DNA of 64,000 nt from DAOTXR01 sp034435375 (lineage in GTDB: Bacteria > Chloroflexota > Anaerolineae > Aggregatilineales > UBA3940). The position numbers were made by a program, and so were the translations under genes. The stretch covers positions 1-64,000 of the forward strand of contig DAOTXR010000096.1 of NCBI GenBank assembly GCA_034435375.1. Reading direction: 5' to 3'. Positions within the stretch are counted from its first letter, which is position 1; each line of letters begins with the position of its first letter. Shown in pieces: positions 42,782 through 52,800 of this stretch. Below the pieces are notes generated by a model that saw only the letters and a program-made list of their open reading frames with translations, was not told the DNA's origin and made no database searches.

Positions 42782-44098
42782 CTACGGTGCGATGATCTGG
42801 AAGATCGCTCCACCCTGCATATCGGCTATGTATAGTTCACCTTCTTCATCCTCGCCGAAGCTGCTCAGGCTGAGGCCACTTTGCAGCAGTTCGACGGTCT
42901 GCCAGGTGCCATCGGAAGCATGGGTAAGGCCCCAGATGGTGCCAGAGCAGAAATCACCGAAGAAGTAGATGCCAACCAGCGAAGGGAACATCTGCCCCCG
43001 GTAAACATAACCACCGGTGATCGAGCAGCCCAGAGAGTGATCGTACTCGGCAATGGGTTGGATCAATCCAGTTAAATCGCAGGTCCGTGATGAGAAGCAA
43101 TGCAAGCCCTCGGTGATCGGCCAGCCGTAGTTCTGGCCGCCAGGGCTGGATGCAGGTTGCCAGTTGATCTCCTCGAACTGGTTTTGACCCACGTCGGCAA
43201 TGTAAAGGTCGCCTGTAGCCCGGTCAAACGAGTAGCGCCACGGATTGCGTAGCCCGGTAGCCCAGATCTCAGGGAGCGCCTCTGAGTTGCCCACAAAGGG
43301 ATTGTCGGGCGGGATGGCGTAAGGCAGGGCGTGAACGTCGATCCGCAGCATCTTGCCAAGCAACGCTCTGGAGTTTTGGCCGTTGCCAAATGTGTCGCCT
43401 GCCCCACCGCCATCGCCCAAGCCAATGTAGAGGTAGCCATCTGGGCCAAAGGCCAGATGACCCCCATTGTGGTTGGGCGCTGGCTGCTCGACTTCGAGCA
43501 CCACGATCTCGCTGGCAGGATCGGCGTAGTTCGGATCGTCCGTCACACTGAAACGCGAGATCACCGTCTGCCCCTGACGGCCGGTGTAGTTAACATAAAA
43601 GTAGCCATTGGTGGCATAGGCAGGGTCGAAGGCCAAGCCGAGCAGCCCGCGTTCGCTGCTGCCGGAGTTTACCCGATCAGTGAGGTCGAGAAAGGGCGTG
43701 GGAAGCAGCTCACCGCCCTGGATGATGCGAATCTTCCCCCGCTTCTCGATCACAAACAGCCGTCGACTTCCATCGCCAGCGTTGGCCAGCCCCACAGGCA
43801 ATGCCAGGTCACCTGCTACAGCGCGTAGCTCGATCCGGACAGCACTAAGATCGGGGACGCTGTCCGTCGATAGCGGGGGAATTGGCTGATGCGGGGTCTC
43901 CGGCAGCACTTCTGAGGTCGTGGGGGCAGACGTGATGGCGGGCCGCTCCACGCTTGCAGTCGATGTTGGCAAAGGAGCCTGCCCAGCCGAGGCTGTGATC
44001 GAGCCAGCAGACTCCGGCTGAGATGGTGCCGTGCAGGCCACAGCACTGGCAATCGACAGGGTGAGGATTACAACAGCGGTCAACGGTCGATCTTTCAA
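42782..44098 (-). CDS. PQQ-dependent sugar dehydrogenase (glucose/sorbosone type), lipoprotein
   Basis: A 438-residue six-bladed propeller of the soluble glucose/sorbosone dehydrogenase family. Motifs: GLANAGDGSRRLFVIEKRGKIRII, RGLLGLAFDP, HNGGHLAFGPDGYLYIGLGDGG, IWATGLRNPWRYSFDR, DVGQNQFEEIN and NYGWPITEG. A signal peptide with lipobox SAVAC (Cys22) places it outside the membrane. The start is TTG 44098, five bases after GGGAGG; an ATG overlapping that site is out of frame and stops at once. It follows the MDR gene by 28 bases and may be the last gene of the cluster running down from 48.7 kb. Confidence 0.92.
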   Translation of the reverse strand: MKDRPLTAVVILTLSIASAVACTAPSQPESAGSITASAGQAPLPTSTASVERPAITSAPTTSEVLPETPHQPIPPLSTDSVPDLSAVRIELRAVAGDLALPVGLANAGDGSRRLFVIEKRGKIRIIQGGELLPTPFLDLTDRVNSGSSERGLLGLAFDPAYATNGYFYVNYTGRQGQTVISRFSVTDDPNYADPASEIVVLEVEQPAPNHNGGHLAFGPDGYLYIGLGDGGGAGDTFGNGQNSRALLGKMLRIDVHALPYAIPPDNPFVGNSEALPEIWATGLRNPWRYSFDRATGDLYIADVGQNQFEEINWQPASSPGGQNYGWPITEGLHCFSSRTCDLTGLIQPIAEYDHSLGCSITGGYVYRGQMFPSLVGIYFFGDFCSGTIWGLTHASDGTWQTVELLQSGLSLSSFGEDEEGELYIADMQGGAIFQIIAP

Positions 44099-44126
44099 GA
44101 CATCCTCCCGGCAAAGTTTGCTCTAC

Positions 44127-45164
44127 TTATCTGTCCACATCATATCGGAAGATCACCTGGATGGCCGTGTCAGGGGCTTGATCAAGGAGTTGGTAGGCTC
44201 GAGCCGCCTCGGTTACAGGGAAGCGGTGTGTGATGAATCGCTCTGGCCTGACCAAGGGAATCATCTGCCAGGCAGTGTCGAAACGCCGCTGGGGAGACCA
44301 TCGCCCTCGGAGATCGGGGGCAATCGTGCTCACCTGGCTGCTAATCAGCCGGATGCGGCTGCGGTGGAAGCTCCCCCCCAGGTTCAACGTGACAGGTTTT
44401 TGCCCATACCACGATCCGACCACCACCCGTCCGTGGTAGCCAGTGATAGCGATGGCCTGATCGAGGGCTTGCGGCATGCCTGATAGCTCGTAAGTCAGGT
44501 CGGCGCCGCGGTAGGGACGGCTTGACCTCAGCAGCGTATGCAGGCTGTCAAGCGCACCGCCCTCTTGTGGATTGAGGCTGGTGTGCGCTCCAGCTGCCAG
44601 TGAAGCCTCACGCCGCAGCTGGTAACTGTCGAGTGTCACCAGGCTTGCCAAGGGGAACCTTGCCAGCAGAGCTGTTGTCAGCAGGCCGACGATCCCCTGC
44701 CCAAATACGACTACCTGCTCGCCAATCAGCGGCTGGCCGTCGAGCACCAGGGTGAGGGCAGTCTCGATGTTGGGTAAGAAGACAGCTTGCTCTGGGCTGG
44801 TCCCGGCGGGTATGGGGATCAGCTCGTCAGGGGTGGCCGTAAAGTGGCTCTCATGAGGGTGGAAGGCGCACACTAGTCGGCCTACCCATTCAGTGGGCAC
44901 GCCGACTCCACAGGCGATCACCCGTCCTACTGCTGAATATCCGTATTTGAGCGGATATGCCAACCGGCCTTGGAGAGCGCTGATGGTCTCGTCCACTGCC
45001 ATGTCAGGCGGAACTTGGCCTCGGTAGAAGAGCATCTCAGTGCCGGCGCTGATCGCCGAGGCTAACGTTTGGACCAAAACTTGTCCCTCAGCAGGCTGGG
45101 GGACCGGTTCTTCGCATACGGCGACTTCACCCGGCATGGTGAAGCACACTGCCTGGCGGTTCAC
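44127..45164 (-). CDS. MDR-superfamily dehydrogenase (alcohol/polyol type)
   Basis: A 345-residue medium-chain dehydrogenase. The N-terminal GroES-like domain includes SAISAGTEMLFYRG and YGYSAVGRVIACG, a layout also seen in bacteriochlorophyllide dehydrogenase BchC and sorbitol-type enzymes. The Rossmann domain has VVVFGQGIVGLLTTALL and GADLTYELSG. The usual structural-zinc cysteine lobe is absent. The GTG start at 45164, with GGAGGAGC upstream, overlaps the RibD-type gene stop (GTGA), so it is translationally coupled. Its substrate may be a product of the RibA/RibD reactions; this is inference from context. Confidence 0.85.
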   Translation of the reverse strand: MNRQAVCFTMPGEVAVCEEPVPQPAEGQVLVQTLASAISAGTEMLFYRGQVPPDMAVDETISALQGRLAYPLKYGYSAVGRVIACGVGVPTEWVGRLVCAFHPHESHFTATPDELIPIPAGTSPEQAVFLPNIETALTLVLDGQPLIGEQVVVFGQGIVGLLTTALLARFPLASLVTLDSYQLRREASLAAGAHTSLNPQEGGALDSLHTLLRSSRPYRGADLTYELSGMPQALDQAIAITGYHGRVVVGSWYGQKPVTLNLGGSFHRSRIRLISSQVSTIAPDLRGRWSPQRRFDTAWQMIPLVRPERFITHRFPVTEAARAYQLLDQAPDTAIQVIFRYDVDR

Positions 45165-45877
45165 GCTGGCTCCTCCCAGGTGAGATCGCCCCACACCAGC
45201 AGGTCAGCGCCCGCTTGCTGACAGCCAATATTGCGTAGGCGGGGGAGTTGCTCCCAACCTGTCGCTCCCAGATCATCTACCGCGTGGTAGCCTCCGGCCA
45301 GCACAGGTGCAACTGTCACCACGACATGATCGGCTAGGCGTTGACGTAAAAAGCTGGTGATCATCTGTGCCCCACCCTCGACCATCAGAGTAGTAACCCC
45401 CATGCTGGGCAGACGATCAAGCAAGGCAGCCAAGTCAACCCGTCTCTGGTTGTCCATGGGCAGGCTCAGGATAGTGACACCTTCGGCTTTCAGTGCCGCC
45501 AGCCGGGCGCAACTGGCTCGGTTGGTGGTAGCGATAACCAGGCGCTGCGGGTCGTCCAGCAGATGGGCATCGGACGGAATGCGCAATGTACTGTCAACTA
45601 CCACTACCCTGGGGTGACGCCCTTCTACTAAGCGCACAGTCAGACGGGGATCGTCGGCTAGCACCGTGCCAATACCTACGAGGACAGCATCATGAGAGGC
45701 GCGGAGGAGATGTGTCGCGACCATTGATTCAGGTCCGCTAACCGGCGAGGATTGCCCCGCCCGGAGCGTCAGGCAACCGTCCAGGCTTTGTGCATAGCTG
45801 AGCGTAACCAGCGGTCTACCCGTATGCGTGCAGTGAGCAGCGGCTCGTTCAGGCAGGTGAGGGAGCCAGTCGATCAT
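45161..45877 (-). CDS. RibD C-terminal-type pyrimidine reductase (no deaminase domain)
   Basis: A 238-residue dihydrofolate-reductase-fold protein. VTLSYAQSLDG, GIGTVLADDPRLTVR, HPRVVVVDSTLRIP and TLMVEGGAQMITSFL are the RibD_C signature. It should reduce the ribosyl side chain of a 5-amino-6-ribosylaminopyrimidine phosphate using NADPH. Unlike bifunctional RibD it lacks the N-terminal Zn deaminase, resembling archaeal or fungal reductases that act before deamination. It overlaps the ribA stop by 29 bases. GGAGTCC is just ahead of the ATG. Confidence 0.9.
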   Translation of the reverse strand: MIDWLPHLPERAAAHCTHTGRPLVTLSYAQSLDGCLTLRAGQSSPVSGPESMVATHLLRASHDAVLVGIGTVLADDPRLTVRLVEGRHPRVVVVDSTLRIPSDAHLLDDPQRLVIATTNRASCARLAALKAEGVTILSLPMDNQRRVDLAALLDRLPSMGVTTLMVEGGAQMITSFLRQRLADHVVVTVAPVLAGGYHAVDDLGATGWEQLPRLRNIGCQQAGADLLVWGDLTWEEPA

Positions 45878-46514
45878 TGGACTCCTTGCGCGAACGCCCC
45901 TGGGGAGGCTCCCATGGGAGGCTGAGTTGGTGGTTCATGCGCTCGGCTTTGGTGCGTAGGTAACCGATGTTCTCTGGGTTGGCGTCAGCCTCCAACGGCA
46001 CCCGATCAATCACATCGATCCCCAAGGCTCGCAGCGATGTGATTTTGGCTGGGTTATTGGTCATTAGCCTGATCGATTTCACCCCTAGGTCTTCGAGGAT
46101 GCGGGCCGCCAGGGTGTAATCGCGCTCGTCAGCCTGGTGGCCCAGCACTAGGTTGGCCTCGACAGTGTCGTAACCTTCATCCTGCAGATTGTAAGCGCGA
46201 AGTTTATCGAGCAGCCCGATCCCCCGCCCTTCCTGGCGCAGGTAGATGATGACGCCCAGGCCAGCCTGGGCGACCAGGCTCATGGCGCGATGGAGCTGCT
46301 CCCCACAGTCGCAACGCCGAGAGCCTAGCACGTCACCCGTAAAGCACTCCGAGTGGACACGCGCCAGCACAGCGTGCTGGCCTTCAACCGTCCCCATGAT
46401 CAGAGCCAGATGTTCTTTGTTGTCGTGGTTGTTGGTGTAGTAGCAGAGTTGGAACTCACCCTCTGCAGTAGGAATGCGTGCGTGCTCCAGTCGGGTTACG
46501 ATCAGGTCATCCAT
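45849..46514 (-). CDS. ribA: GTP cyclohydrolase II
   Basis: A 221-residue single-domain GTP cyclohydrolase II; there is no fused RibB. Zinc ligands Cys57, Cys68 and Cys70 are in ECFTGDVLGSRRCDC; IIYLRQEGRGIGLLDKLRAY, LGVKSIRLMTNNPAKI and VIDRVPLE complete the active site. It opens GTP to formate, PPi and 2,5-diamino-6-ribosylamino-4(3H)-pyrimidinone 5'-phosphate. GAGGTGG precedes ATG. It is not followed by ribE/ribH; instead it sits in a membrane-lipid-like cluster, so it may serve a pathway other than riboflavin. Confidence 0.95.
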   Translation of the reverse strand: MDDLIVTRLEHARIPTAEGEFQLCYYTNNHDNKEHLALIMGTVEGQHAVLARVHSECFTGDVLGSRRCDCGEQLHRAMSLVAQAGLGVIIYLRQEGRGIGLLDKLRAYNLQDEGYDTVEANLVLGHQADERDYTLAARILEDLGVKSIRLMTNNPAKITSLRALGIDVIDRVPLEADANPENIGYLRTKAERMNHQLSLPWEPPQGRSRKESNDRLAPSPA

Positions 46515-46533
46515 AGACCACCTCGATTATTCG

Positions 46534-47535
46534 TCATGTGCGGTTGATAGCCATCCCAGCCCACCCCAAGCCCAGTCCTCCCAGCAAAACATCGCGCACC
46601 CGGATAATCAGCGCGGCGCTCAGGCCAACTGCCGGGTCAAGTCCCAACGTCCCAAAGATGAAGACCTGGCTGGCCTCCAGGGTCCCAAGGCCGCCTGGTA
46701 CGGGCATCAAGATGGCTAGGCGAGCCGCTGTCAGCACACTAATGAGCTGGAGGGGAGTTAAGCTAGCGCCCAGAAAATGAAGTGACAGCCAATACTCGGC
46801 GATCCACAGGCTCCAGGCTAAGAGTGAAACAATGAGTGCTCCAGCCATGCTGAAGGGCTGACGACGACACAGCTGGGTGGCCTGCGCCTCGCTCTCGGCT
46901 GCCAGCCGGTGTAGCTTGGTGTAGGCGTCTGTCCGCCTGAGCGGTTTGGGAAGGCAACCTATCAGCGACGTGATCGGGCGCCTGCCGGCCCAGATCGCCA
47001 ACAGGAAGCCAAGTGGCGCTGCTGGCAAAGCCAACGCAAAGATAAGTCCCTCAAGACCAGCTTCATAGTTGAATACCTGCCCCCGCAGCGTCAGAGAGGC
47101 ACCCACAGCGAGGAAGGTAAAGTTGACCACCATCTCGAGTAGCTTATCCAATGCCACCGATGCAGTGGCAGATGAGATCGGAACATCATGCCGTTGTTTG
47201 ACCAAGTATGCCTGAAGTGGTTCTCCCCCGAACTGGGGGCCAGGTGTGAAGTAGCTGACACCAAACGCAGCCAGCCGGTAGCCGGCCACAGCCAGGTAGG
47301 GAAGATGGTATCCTTGCCCACGTAGGATCAGCCACCAGCGCCCTGCGAAGGCGAGTATCAGAGACAAGTTGATAGCGATCAGCATTGCGATCTGGGCCAG
47401 GCCCAGCCCGCTTGTAACTGACCACACGTCGCGCAGAGGAACAGCACGCAGCGCCAGCCACAGCAGCACAGGCGCGATCAGCCCTAGCAACAGGCCCAGG
47501 CTGACTCGGCGAGGAAGAAGCAAGTCCTTAGACAC
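46534..47535 (-). CDS. UPF0104 / lysylphosphatidylglycerol-synthase-TM-like membrane protein
   Basis: A 333-residue polytopic membrane protein with 7-8 helices. FGVSYFTPGPQFGGEPLQAYLVKQRHDV and LMPVPGGLGTLEASQVF are signatures of the UPF0104/LPG_synthase_TM family, related to flippase domains of MprF and AglD. It probably moves or presents a lipid-linked product across the membrane. GTG 47535, with GGAGGG upstream, overlaps the preceding stop by 8 bases. It joins the CDP-alcohol phosphotransferase to ribA in one transcript. Confidence 0.87.
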   Translation of the reverse strand: MSKDLLLPRRVSLGLLLGLIAPVLLWLALRAVPLRDVWSVTSGLGLAQIAMLIAINLSLILAFAGRWWLILRGQGYHLPYLAVAGYRLAAFGVSYFTPGPQFGGEPLQAYLVKQRHDVPISSATASVALDKLLEMVVNFTFLAVGASLTLRGQVFNYEAGLEGLIFALALPAAPLGFLLAIWAGRRPITSLIGCLPKPLRRTDAYTKLHRLAAESEAQATQLCRRQPFSMAGALIVSLLAWSLWIAEYWLSLHFLGASLTPLQLISVLTAARLAILMPVPGGLGTLEASQVFIFGTLGLDPAVGLSAALIIRVRDVLLGGLGLGWAGMAINRT

Positions 47536-48703
47536 CAACCCTCCTCTGATCGCCAAAGCGCGTGGTGAGGAAGGCCTCTTCTGGCTTCCACAGAGACAGT
47601 TTTCCTGTGCCAACGTGTATAAGCAAGATGGCGCTCACGATAAGCGCAAGACTAGCGAGATCTAGGCTGCTGGTTCCGGCCATCATCAGGCCGGTCGCGA
47701 TCAGGAGGATGACAGCCATCAACCTTCCGAGTATGCCGAAAGCGATGAGAAGACCTGCCACCCCCTGAACTGCGACCACCGCCAGGTGAGGAGGCTGGTC
47801 CATGTTCAGGGAATGTGTTGTCCATACTCCCACTGCCAGTGCGATGGCAGCACGCAAGGCGAGCGGAAGCCACTCACCGGTGGCAGTAGACCAGGCCGCC
47901 ATGTAGGATCGATAGCGCGGCGAGTCGGCGTGGAGGGTGCCGCTTACCACCAGCCAATCTCGGATGAACCCGATCAGAAAGGGTGCCATGAATATTGCTG
48001 CTGCGACGGTGGTGGTTGGTGGTGTGAACACCGGCCAAAGTACCGCGCTGATGAACCCCATCTGAATCCCGGCCATCGGCCTTCGCAAGGCGCTGGGGGG
48101 CAGATCGTATACGCTTTGGCCGAGCCGCTTGCGGACCCCGACGCCGAACATAAAGAAGTAACGTGCTGCGCTGACCGCCAGATACCACACGGGGAGCTGT
48201 CCATACCACACCGCCAATAGCGGGGCAACCAGGATGCCGAATGCGTCGTAATCCAAATCAAGGGCGCTGCCTAACACAGTAGAGAGGCCGGTGAGCCGCG
48301 CCACAAGCCCATCGAGGTAGTCGGCCAGGATGGCGATTGTGTACAGTATCCCTGGCACCCAAGCCAGCCAGTTCTGCGGCCTGGGCGAGAGGATAAACCC
48401 GGCCAGCATGGCCAGGCACAGCCCTCGCAGCAGGCTGATCAAGTTGGCCGGACCCAGGCTGGGCAACAGTTCGGTCTCACCGGCGCGGTGGTTGTCTGCC
48501 AGGCGCCTCCACAGCGACCAGAGTTGGTAAGCAAGCAGCGCCGAGACGATCAGCGCCCACCGCCCAGCGTAGGATCGGTGCCATGCACTGCTCATCACGG
48601 TGTAACCTAGCAAGGTGGCTAGAGAATAAAGCCCAACCAACGCCATCCATTGACAACGCAGCCGAGCAATCGCGGGATTTGGTTGAGTGAATGCTGCATT
48701 CAT
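47528..48703 (-). CDS. CDP-alcohol phosphatidyltransferase with C-terminal DoxX-like region
   Basis: A 391-residue membrane protein. The CDP-alcohol phosphotransferase motif D-x2-D-G-x2-A-R-x8-G-x3-D-x3-D is intact (begins DYLDGLVAR, ends at DYD). The enzyme therefore transfers a phosphoalcohol from a CDP-activated donor to an acceptor alcohol, as in phospholipid synthesis. The extra C-terminal 120 residues form about four helices ending LIHVGTGKLSLWKPEE, reminiscent of DoxX proteins; that fusion is unusual. First gene of a minus-strand operon running to ribA and beyond. The start ATG 48703 has no strong ribosome binding site; an internal Met at residue 20 is possible. Confidence 0.83.
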   Translation of the reverse strand: MNAAFTQPNPAIARLRCQWMALVGLYSLATLLGYTVMSSAWHRSYAGRWALIVSALLAYQLWSLWRRLADNHRAGETELLPSLGPANLISLLRGLCLAMLAGFILSPRPQNWLAWVPGILYTIAILADYLDGLVARLTGLSTVLGSALDLDYDAFGILVAPLLAVWYGQLPVWYLAVSAARYFFMFGVGVRKRLGQSVYDLPPSALRRPMAGIQMGFISAVLWPVFTPPTTTVAAAIFMAPFLIGFIRDWLVVSGTLHADSPRYRSYMAAWSTATGEWLPLALRAAIALAVGVWTTHSLNMDQPPHLAVVAVQGVAGLLIAFGILGRLMAVILLIATGLMMAGTSSLDLASLALIVSAILLIHVGTGKLSLWKPEEAFLTTRFGDQRRVGV

Positions 48704-48805
48704 TTGTCTGGGAAGCCTTCGCGCCGGATAATAACCTCAGTGATATTAAGGATAGCGTCATTTTGTAGTTTTCTCATCTGTTTTACCGTCTGATTTCGGG
48801 TGTGT

Positions 48806-49756
48806 ATGGCCATGCCTATTCCCGCCGACTACAGCTTCACACGATACCTGGCTGCTAAGAAGACCGTCGATGACCGCGCCTTGAATCGCTACGTGTGGCG
48901 CTGCCTGGAGCGTGCCGTGCATGAGCGTGTGGGATCGGCCCCGCTGGATGTGCTGGAAATTGGTGCAGGGATTGGCACCATGGTCGAGCGAATGCTGGCC
49001 TGGAATCTCCTACGTGGCGATGCTACCCTCACGGCGATCGATGCCTTGCCGGACAATGTGGCTGAGGCGCGGCTGCGCTTGCCGCACTGGGCCAAAGAAA
49101 ACGGGATGGCTGTAGAGGATGGCGCTGACGGCCTGATCGCAGTCTGGGACAAGACTCGGCGTATAACGATGGAATGGGAGGCTATTGACCTTTTCGACTT
49201 CGTCGACCGTGAACGCCCATCGTCTGGCAAAGCAGAACGTCATTGGGATCTGGTTGTGGCCCACGCTTTTCTTGATCTCGTGCATATCCCGAGCAGCCTG
49301 CCGCTCATCCTGTCGCTGCTCAAGAATGGCGGTCTGTTCTACTTTACGATCAACTTTGATGGCGTCACTGCCCTGGAACCGCCCTTTGATCCGGCTTTCG
49401 ACGTCCAAGTCGAGGCGCTCTATCATCAAACAATGGACCAGCGCGTGATCGGGGGCAGGCAGTCGGGGGACAGCCGATCGGGACGGCGCCTTTTCCAGTA
49501 TCTACGCAGCGCCGGAGCAGAGATCCTGGCAGCGGGAAGCTCGGACTGGGTGGTTTTCCCCGGCAAGGAAGGCTATACGGCAGACGAGGCCTATTTCCTG
49601 CACTTCATTGTGCATACCGTATATACTGCACTCTGGGGCCATCCTCAGCTTGACCCATCGCGTCTCGTCGCCTGGGCAGACAAGCGCCACGCCCAGATTG
49701 AGCAGGGTGAATTGGTGTACATTGCGCACCAGATCGACTTCGTTGGCCGCGCCTGA
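48806..49756 (+). CDS. Class I SAM-dependent methyltransferase
   Basis: A 316-residue protein with motif I VLEIGAGIGTMVERML, a following acidic strand end (LTAIDALPDN) and a post-core region LVVAHAFLDLVHIP. The Rossmann methyltransferase fold is clear; the substrate is not. It is transcribed divergently from the CDP-alcohol phosphotransferase, 102 bases away, so it probably belongs to the same functional unit. ATG 48806 or 48812 are both possible starts; GTG 48800 is less likely. Confidence 0.82.
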   Translation: MAMPIPADYSFTRYLAAKKTVDDRALNRYVWRCLERAVHERVGSAPLDVLEIGAGIGTMVERMLAWNLLRGDATLTAIDALPDNVAEARLRLPHWAKENGMAVEDGADGLIAVWDKTRRITMEWEAIDLFDFVDRERPSSGKAERHWDLVVAHAFLDLVHIPSSLPLILSLLKNGGLFYFTINFDGVTALEPPFDPAFDVQVEALYHQTMDQRVIGGRQSGDSRSGRRLFQYLRSAGAEILAAGSSDWVVFPGKEGYTADEAYFLHFIVHTVYTALWGHPQLDPSRLVAWADKRHAQIEQGELVYIAHQIDFVGRA

Positions 49757-49846
49757 CGGTAGCGGCTCAGCAAGGCTTGATAGTATACTACATTCGGCAG
49801 TCTCATAAATACTTGGCCGTTTGAGGATTCGTGCAAGCCGACAGCC

Positions 49847-52800
49847 ATGGTCTTCGAGTGGTTAGCCTTTCGACGCATCTCCTCCCTGCAGCCGGATATT
49901 CCCCTGGCAGGTTATCTGGTCGCTTTGGCGTATGCTGTCCCAGTCATTGTTGCCCTGGTTAAGAATCCTCCTTGGGCAATCTTGGGCATCCGCCGCTGGC
50001 TATTGTTTGCAATCCTGATCGTCATCACGCCTGTTCTAGCCCGGTCGTTCGTCGTCAGTGCAGACCCTGGTGCTGCTTTGGCTGGCTTTTCGCTGGCTCC
50101 ACTGAGATGGCTGCCCGTGCTGGCAGCAGCTCTGTGGCTCGGACCTGGCCCGGCAGCATTGGTTGGGTTGGTGAGTGGTCTGACAACAGCCCTCTTTGAC
50201 ACTGCGCGTGTCACGGAGCCGCTTGAGATCGCGTTGATGGGTGCACTGACATCCACCCTGCTCAACCAGCGTTACCGGGGCATGACGAGCCACTGGCTCC
50301 GACAGCCCTTGATAGTAGCCCTACTGGGAGCGCTGGTCGTGGCGTGGCCGTTGGGGCTGCTGGGCGTGTTCTCGGTCAACCACACCCCCGCCCTGGCAAG
50401 TCTTGAATACACCGCTACGCTTATCCTGCCCACCCTCTTTTCTCACCTGGGCAGTGCAGTGATCAGCGGGGCTATCTTGCAGAGTGTGTTGGCATCCTGG
50501 CCTGCTGTACGGCCTGTACGCGAAGAGAGCCTCCAAACCCCACCGTGGGACCGCCAACTTCTCCAACGTATACTCTACACGTTTGTTCCACTGGCTGCGC
50601 TGGCCAGCCTCATCCTGGTCGGTGTAGTGGCTGGCACTTCCTATCGAGTAGCCACCAGCCTGGTCATCGACCAGATGGCAAGAGATGCCGCGATGGCGAG
50701 TAGCCAGGTGCCTTTCTTCATCCAGGTGGGGCGCAGTCTGATCCGCGACCTTGCTCAGGACGATCAACTTCTCAGGACTGAAGGTGAGGCACGCCAGGCA
50801 CGTCTGGTGCAGGGTCTGCGGGCAGTGCCTTTCTTCCAGCAACTGCTTTTCTTCGATCGCTCTCAGCGCCTGCTAGCGGCCTACCCATCGATAGACCCAT
50901 CAGTTGCTACTCTCGCGCCCAGCGAGTCAAGCCGGGTCGCGCTGGCAGGGGAAGGCGGTGTGCCCACTGAGGTCGTCATCTATGACCGGAGTACGGTCTC
51001 GGTGAGCTTTGTGATTGCCGTCAGCGATCCATTAGGTGGTGCTCCTGCTGGGGTGCTGGTGGGGCGGGCTGCGCTCGACGCCAATCCGATCCTGACGCCT
51101 GTGGTCAATGTGCTGCGTGAGGGCCTTATGGGCCAGGGAGAGGGCCTGATCATAGACTCGCAGAGCCGCATCTTGCTCTATCCGGCGCAGCCGGAACTTC
51201 AGCAGCAAGTGTTCTCGCTCGACAAGATGACACCAGTTTCAAGCGCCCACGAAGGGCAGGCATTCCGTCAGCGGGAAGCTGATGGAACCCGACGGTTGGT
51301 CTATCTGCTGCCTGTGGCAGGGCGCTCAGACTGGTCAGTGGTGATCACTGTGCCTAACGAGGTAGCGTTAGCGCTCGCGCTCCAGATCGCGCTGCCTACG
51401 CTGCTGTTGCTGATCGTCATGGCCGCAGTGGCGCTGCCGCTGATCGTCGCGCTGGTGCACCGTCTGGCCAGCCCGCTGGAGAAGCTCTCGCGGGCAGCAG
51501 ATCTGATCACGCAAGGTGAACTCGACTCCCCCATTGATGTAAGAGGCGAGGACGAGATCGGACGGCTGGGGCAGACCTTCGAGCAGATGCGAGTGCGGCT
51601 TAAGGGCCGCCTGAGCGAACAGGATCGTCTGCTGAATGTCACCCGCAGCGTAGCCTCTAACCTCGAGCTTTTCCGTGCCATGCCACCTATTCTGAGCAGT
51701 GCTCTGGATATGACGCAGTCTATCGGCGTGCGGGTGACCTTGAGATTGGAGGACGATAAGCTGCAAACCTTTGCCGCCGGCGAGGCAGCATCGGCCATGG
51801 CTATTCTCGATGGGCAGTTGCTCGACTTGGTGGAGCGGCAGGGAACAATTGTCGTCAGCCAGTTGTGGCGGGCCAGCGGCTCGCTCGATACTTCCAATCT
51901 GCTACCGCGCATCCGGGCGCTGGTGGCCCTGCCTCTACGTAGCGAGACGACCTTTCATGGCGTGATGTGGCTGGCCTATGACGGCGATCACGTATTTGAG
52001 GAATCTGAACTGACGTTTCTATCAACTCTATCCAGCCAAGCTGCCGTTGCCGTGGCCAATGCACGCCTGTTTGCGGCGGCTGAGGAAGGGCGACGCAAGC
52101 TTGAGGCGGTGCTGGAGAGCACGGCTGATGGGATAGTTGTAGTAGACAATCAGGGCAAAGTGGTACTGATCAACCCAGCAGCCAAGAAGTACCTTGACAT
52201 ACGCAAGGAGCACGTGCTTGGCAGCAAGGCGACCGAGGTGATCGACGTACCAGAGCTTGCCACGCTGATGACCAATCTCCAGGAGCCGGTCTTGGCTCTG
52301 GAGATGCCCCAGCGCGATGGCAAGACCTTTCTGGCAAACACCTCAACCATTGTCGGCCATGATGGTGTCATTGCCGGGCGTGTGGCTGTGCTGCGCGACA
52401 TCACGCCCCTCAAAGAGCTGGATAACATTAAGACCGTCTTTCTACGGATGGTGTCACATGACTTGCGTTCGCCGCTGACCTACATGCGTGGCTATGCCTC
52501 CATGCTGCCGCTGGCTGGCGACCTGAACCAGCGTCAGCAAGAAGCGCTGGCCAAGATCAACGCCGGCATCGAGAGCATCTCACAGATGACTGAGAGATTG
52601 ACCTATCTGAGCCGTCTTCAGTTTGGGGAAGAAGCCGAGCTGGAGCTGACGCTGGTCGATGTGACTGAGTTGATCCAGGAAGTCTCGCAGCAACAGGAGG
52701 AGCTAGCGCGGCAGAAAAATATCACCCTGATCAAAGAATATGCCGAGAACCTGCCGCTGCTGCTCTCCGATGGCATGTTGTATGGACACGCTATCATGAA

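Noticed and set aside
49781..49790. TAGTATACTA palindrome as an operator
   Set aside because: A ten-base AT-rich palindrome containing a -10-like TATACT is easily explained as promoter sequence; too short to call an operator.
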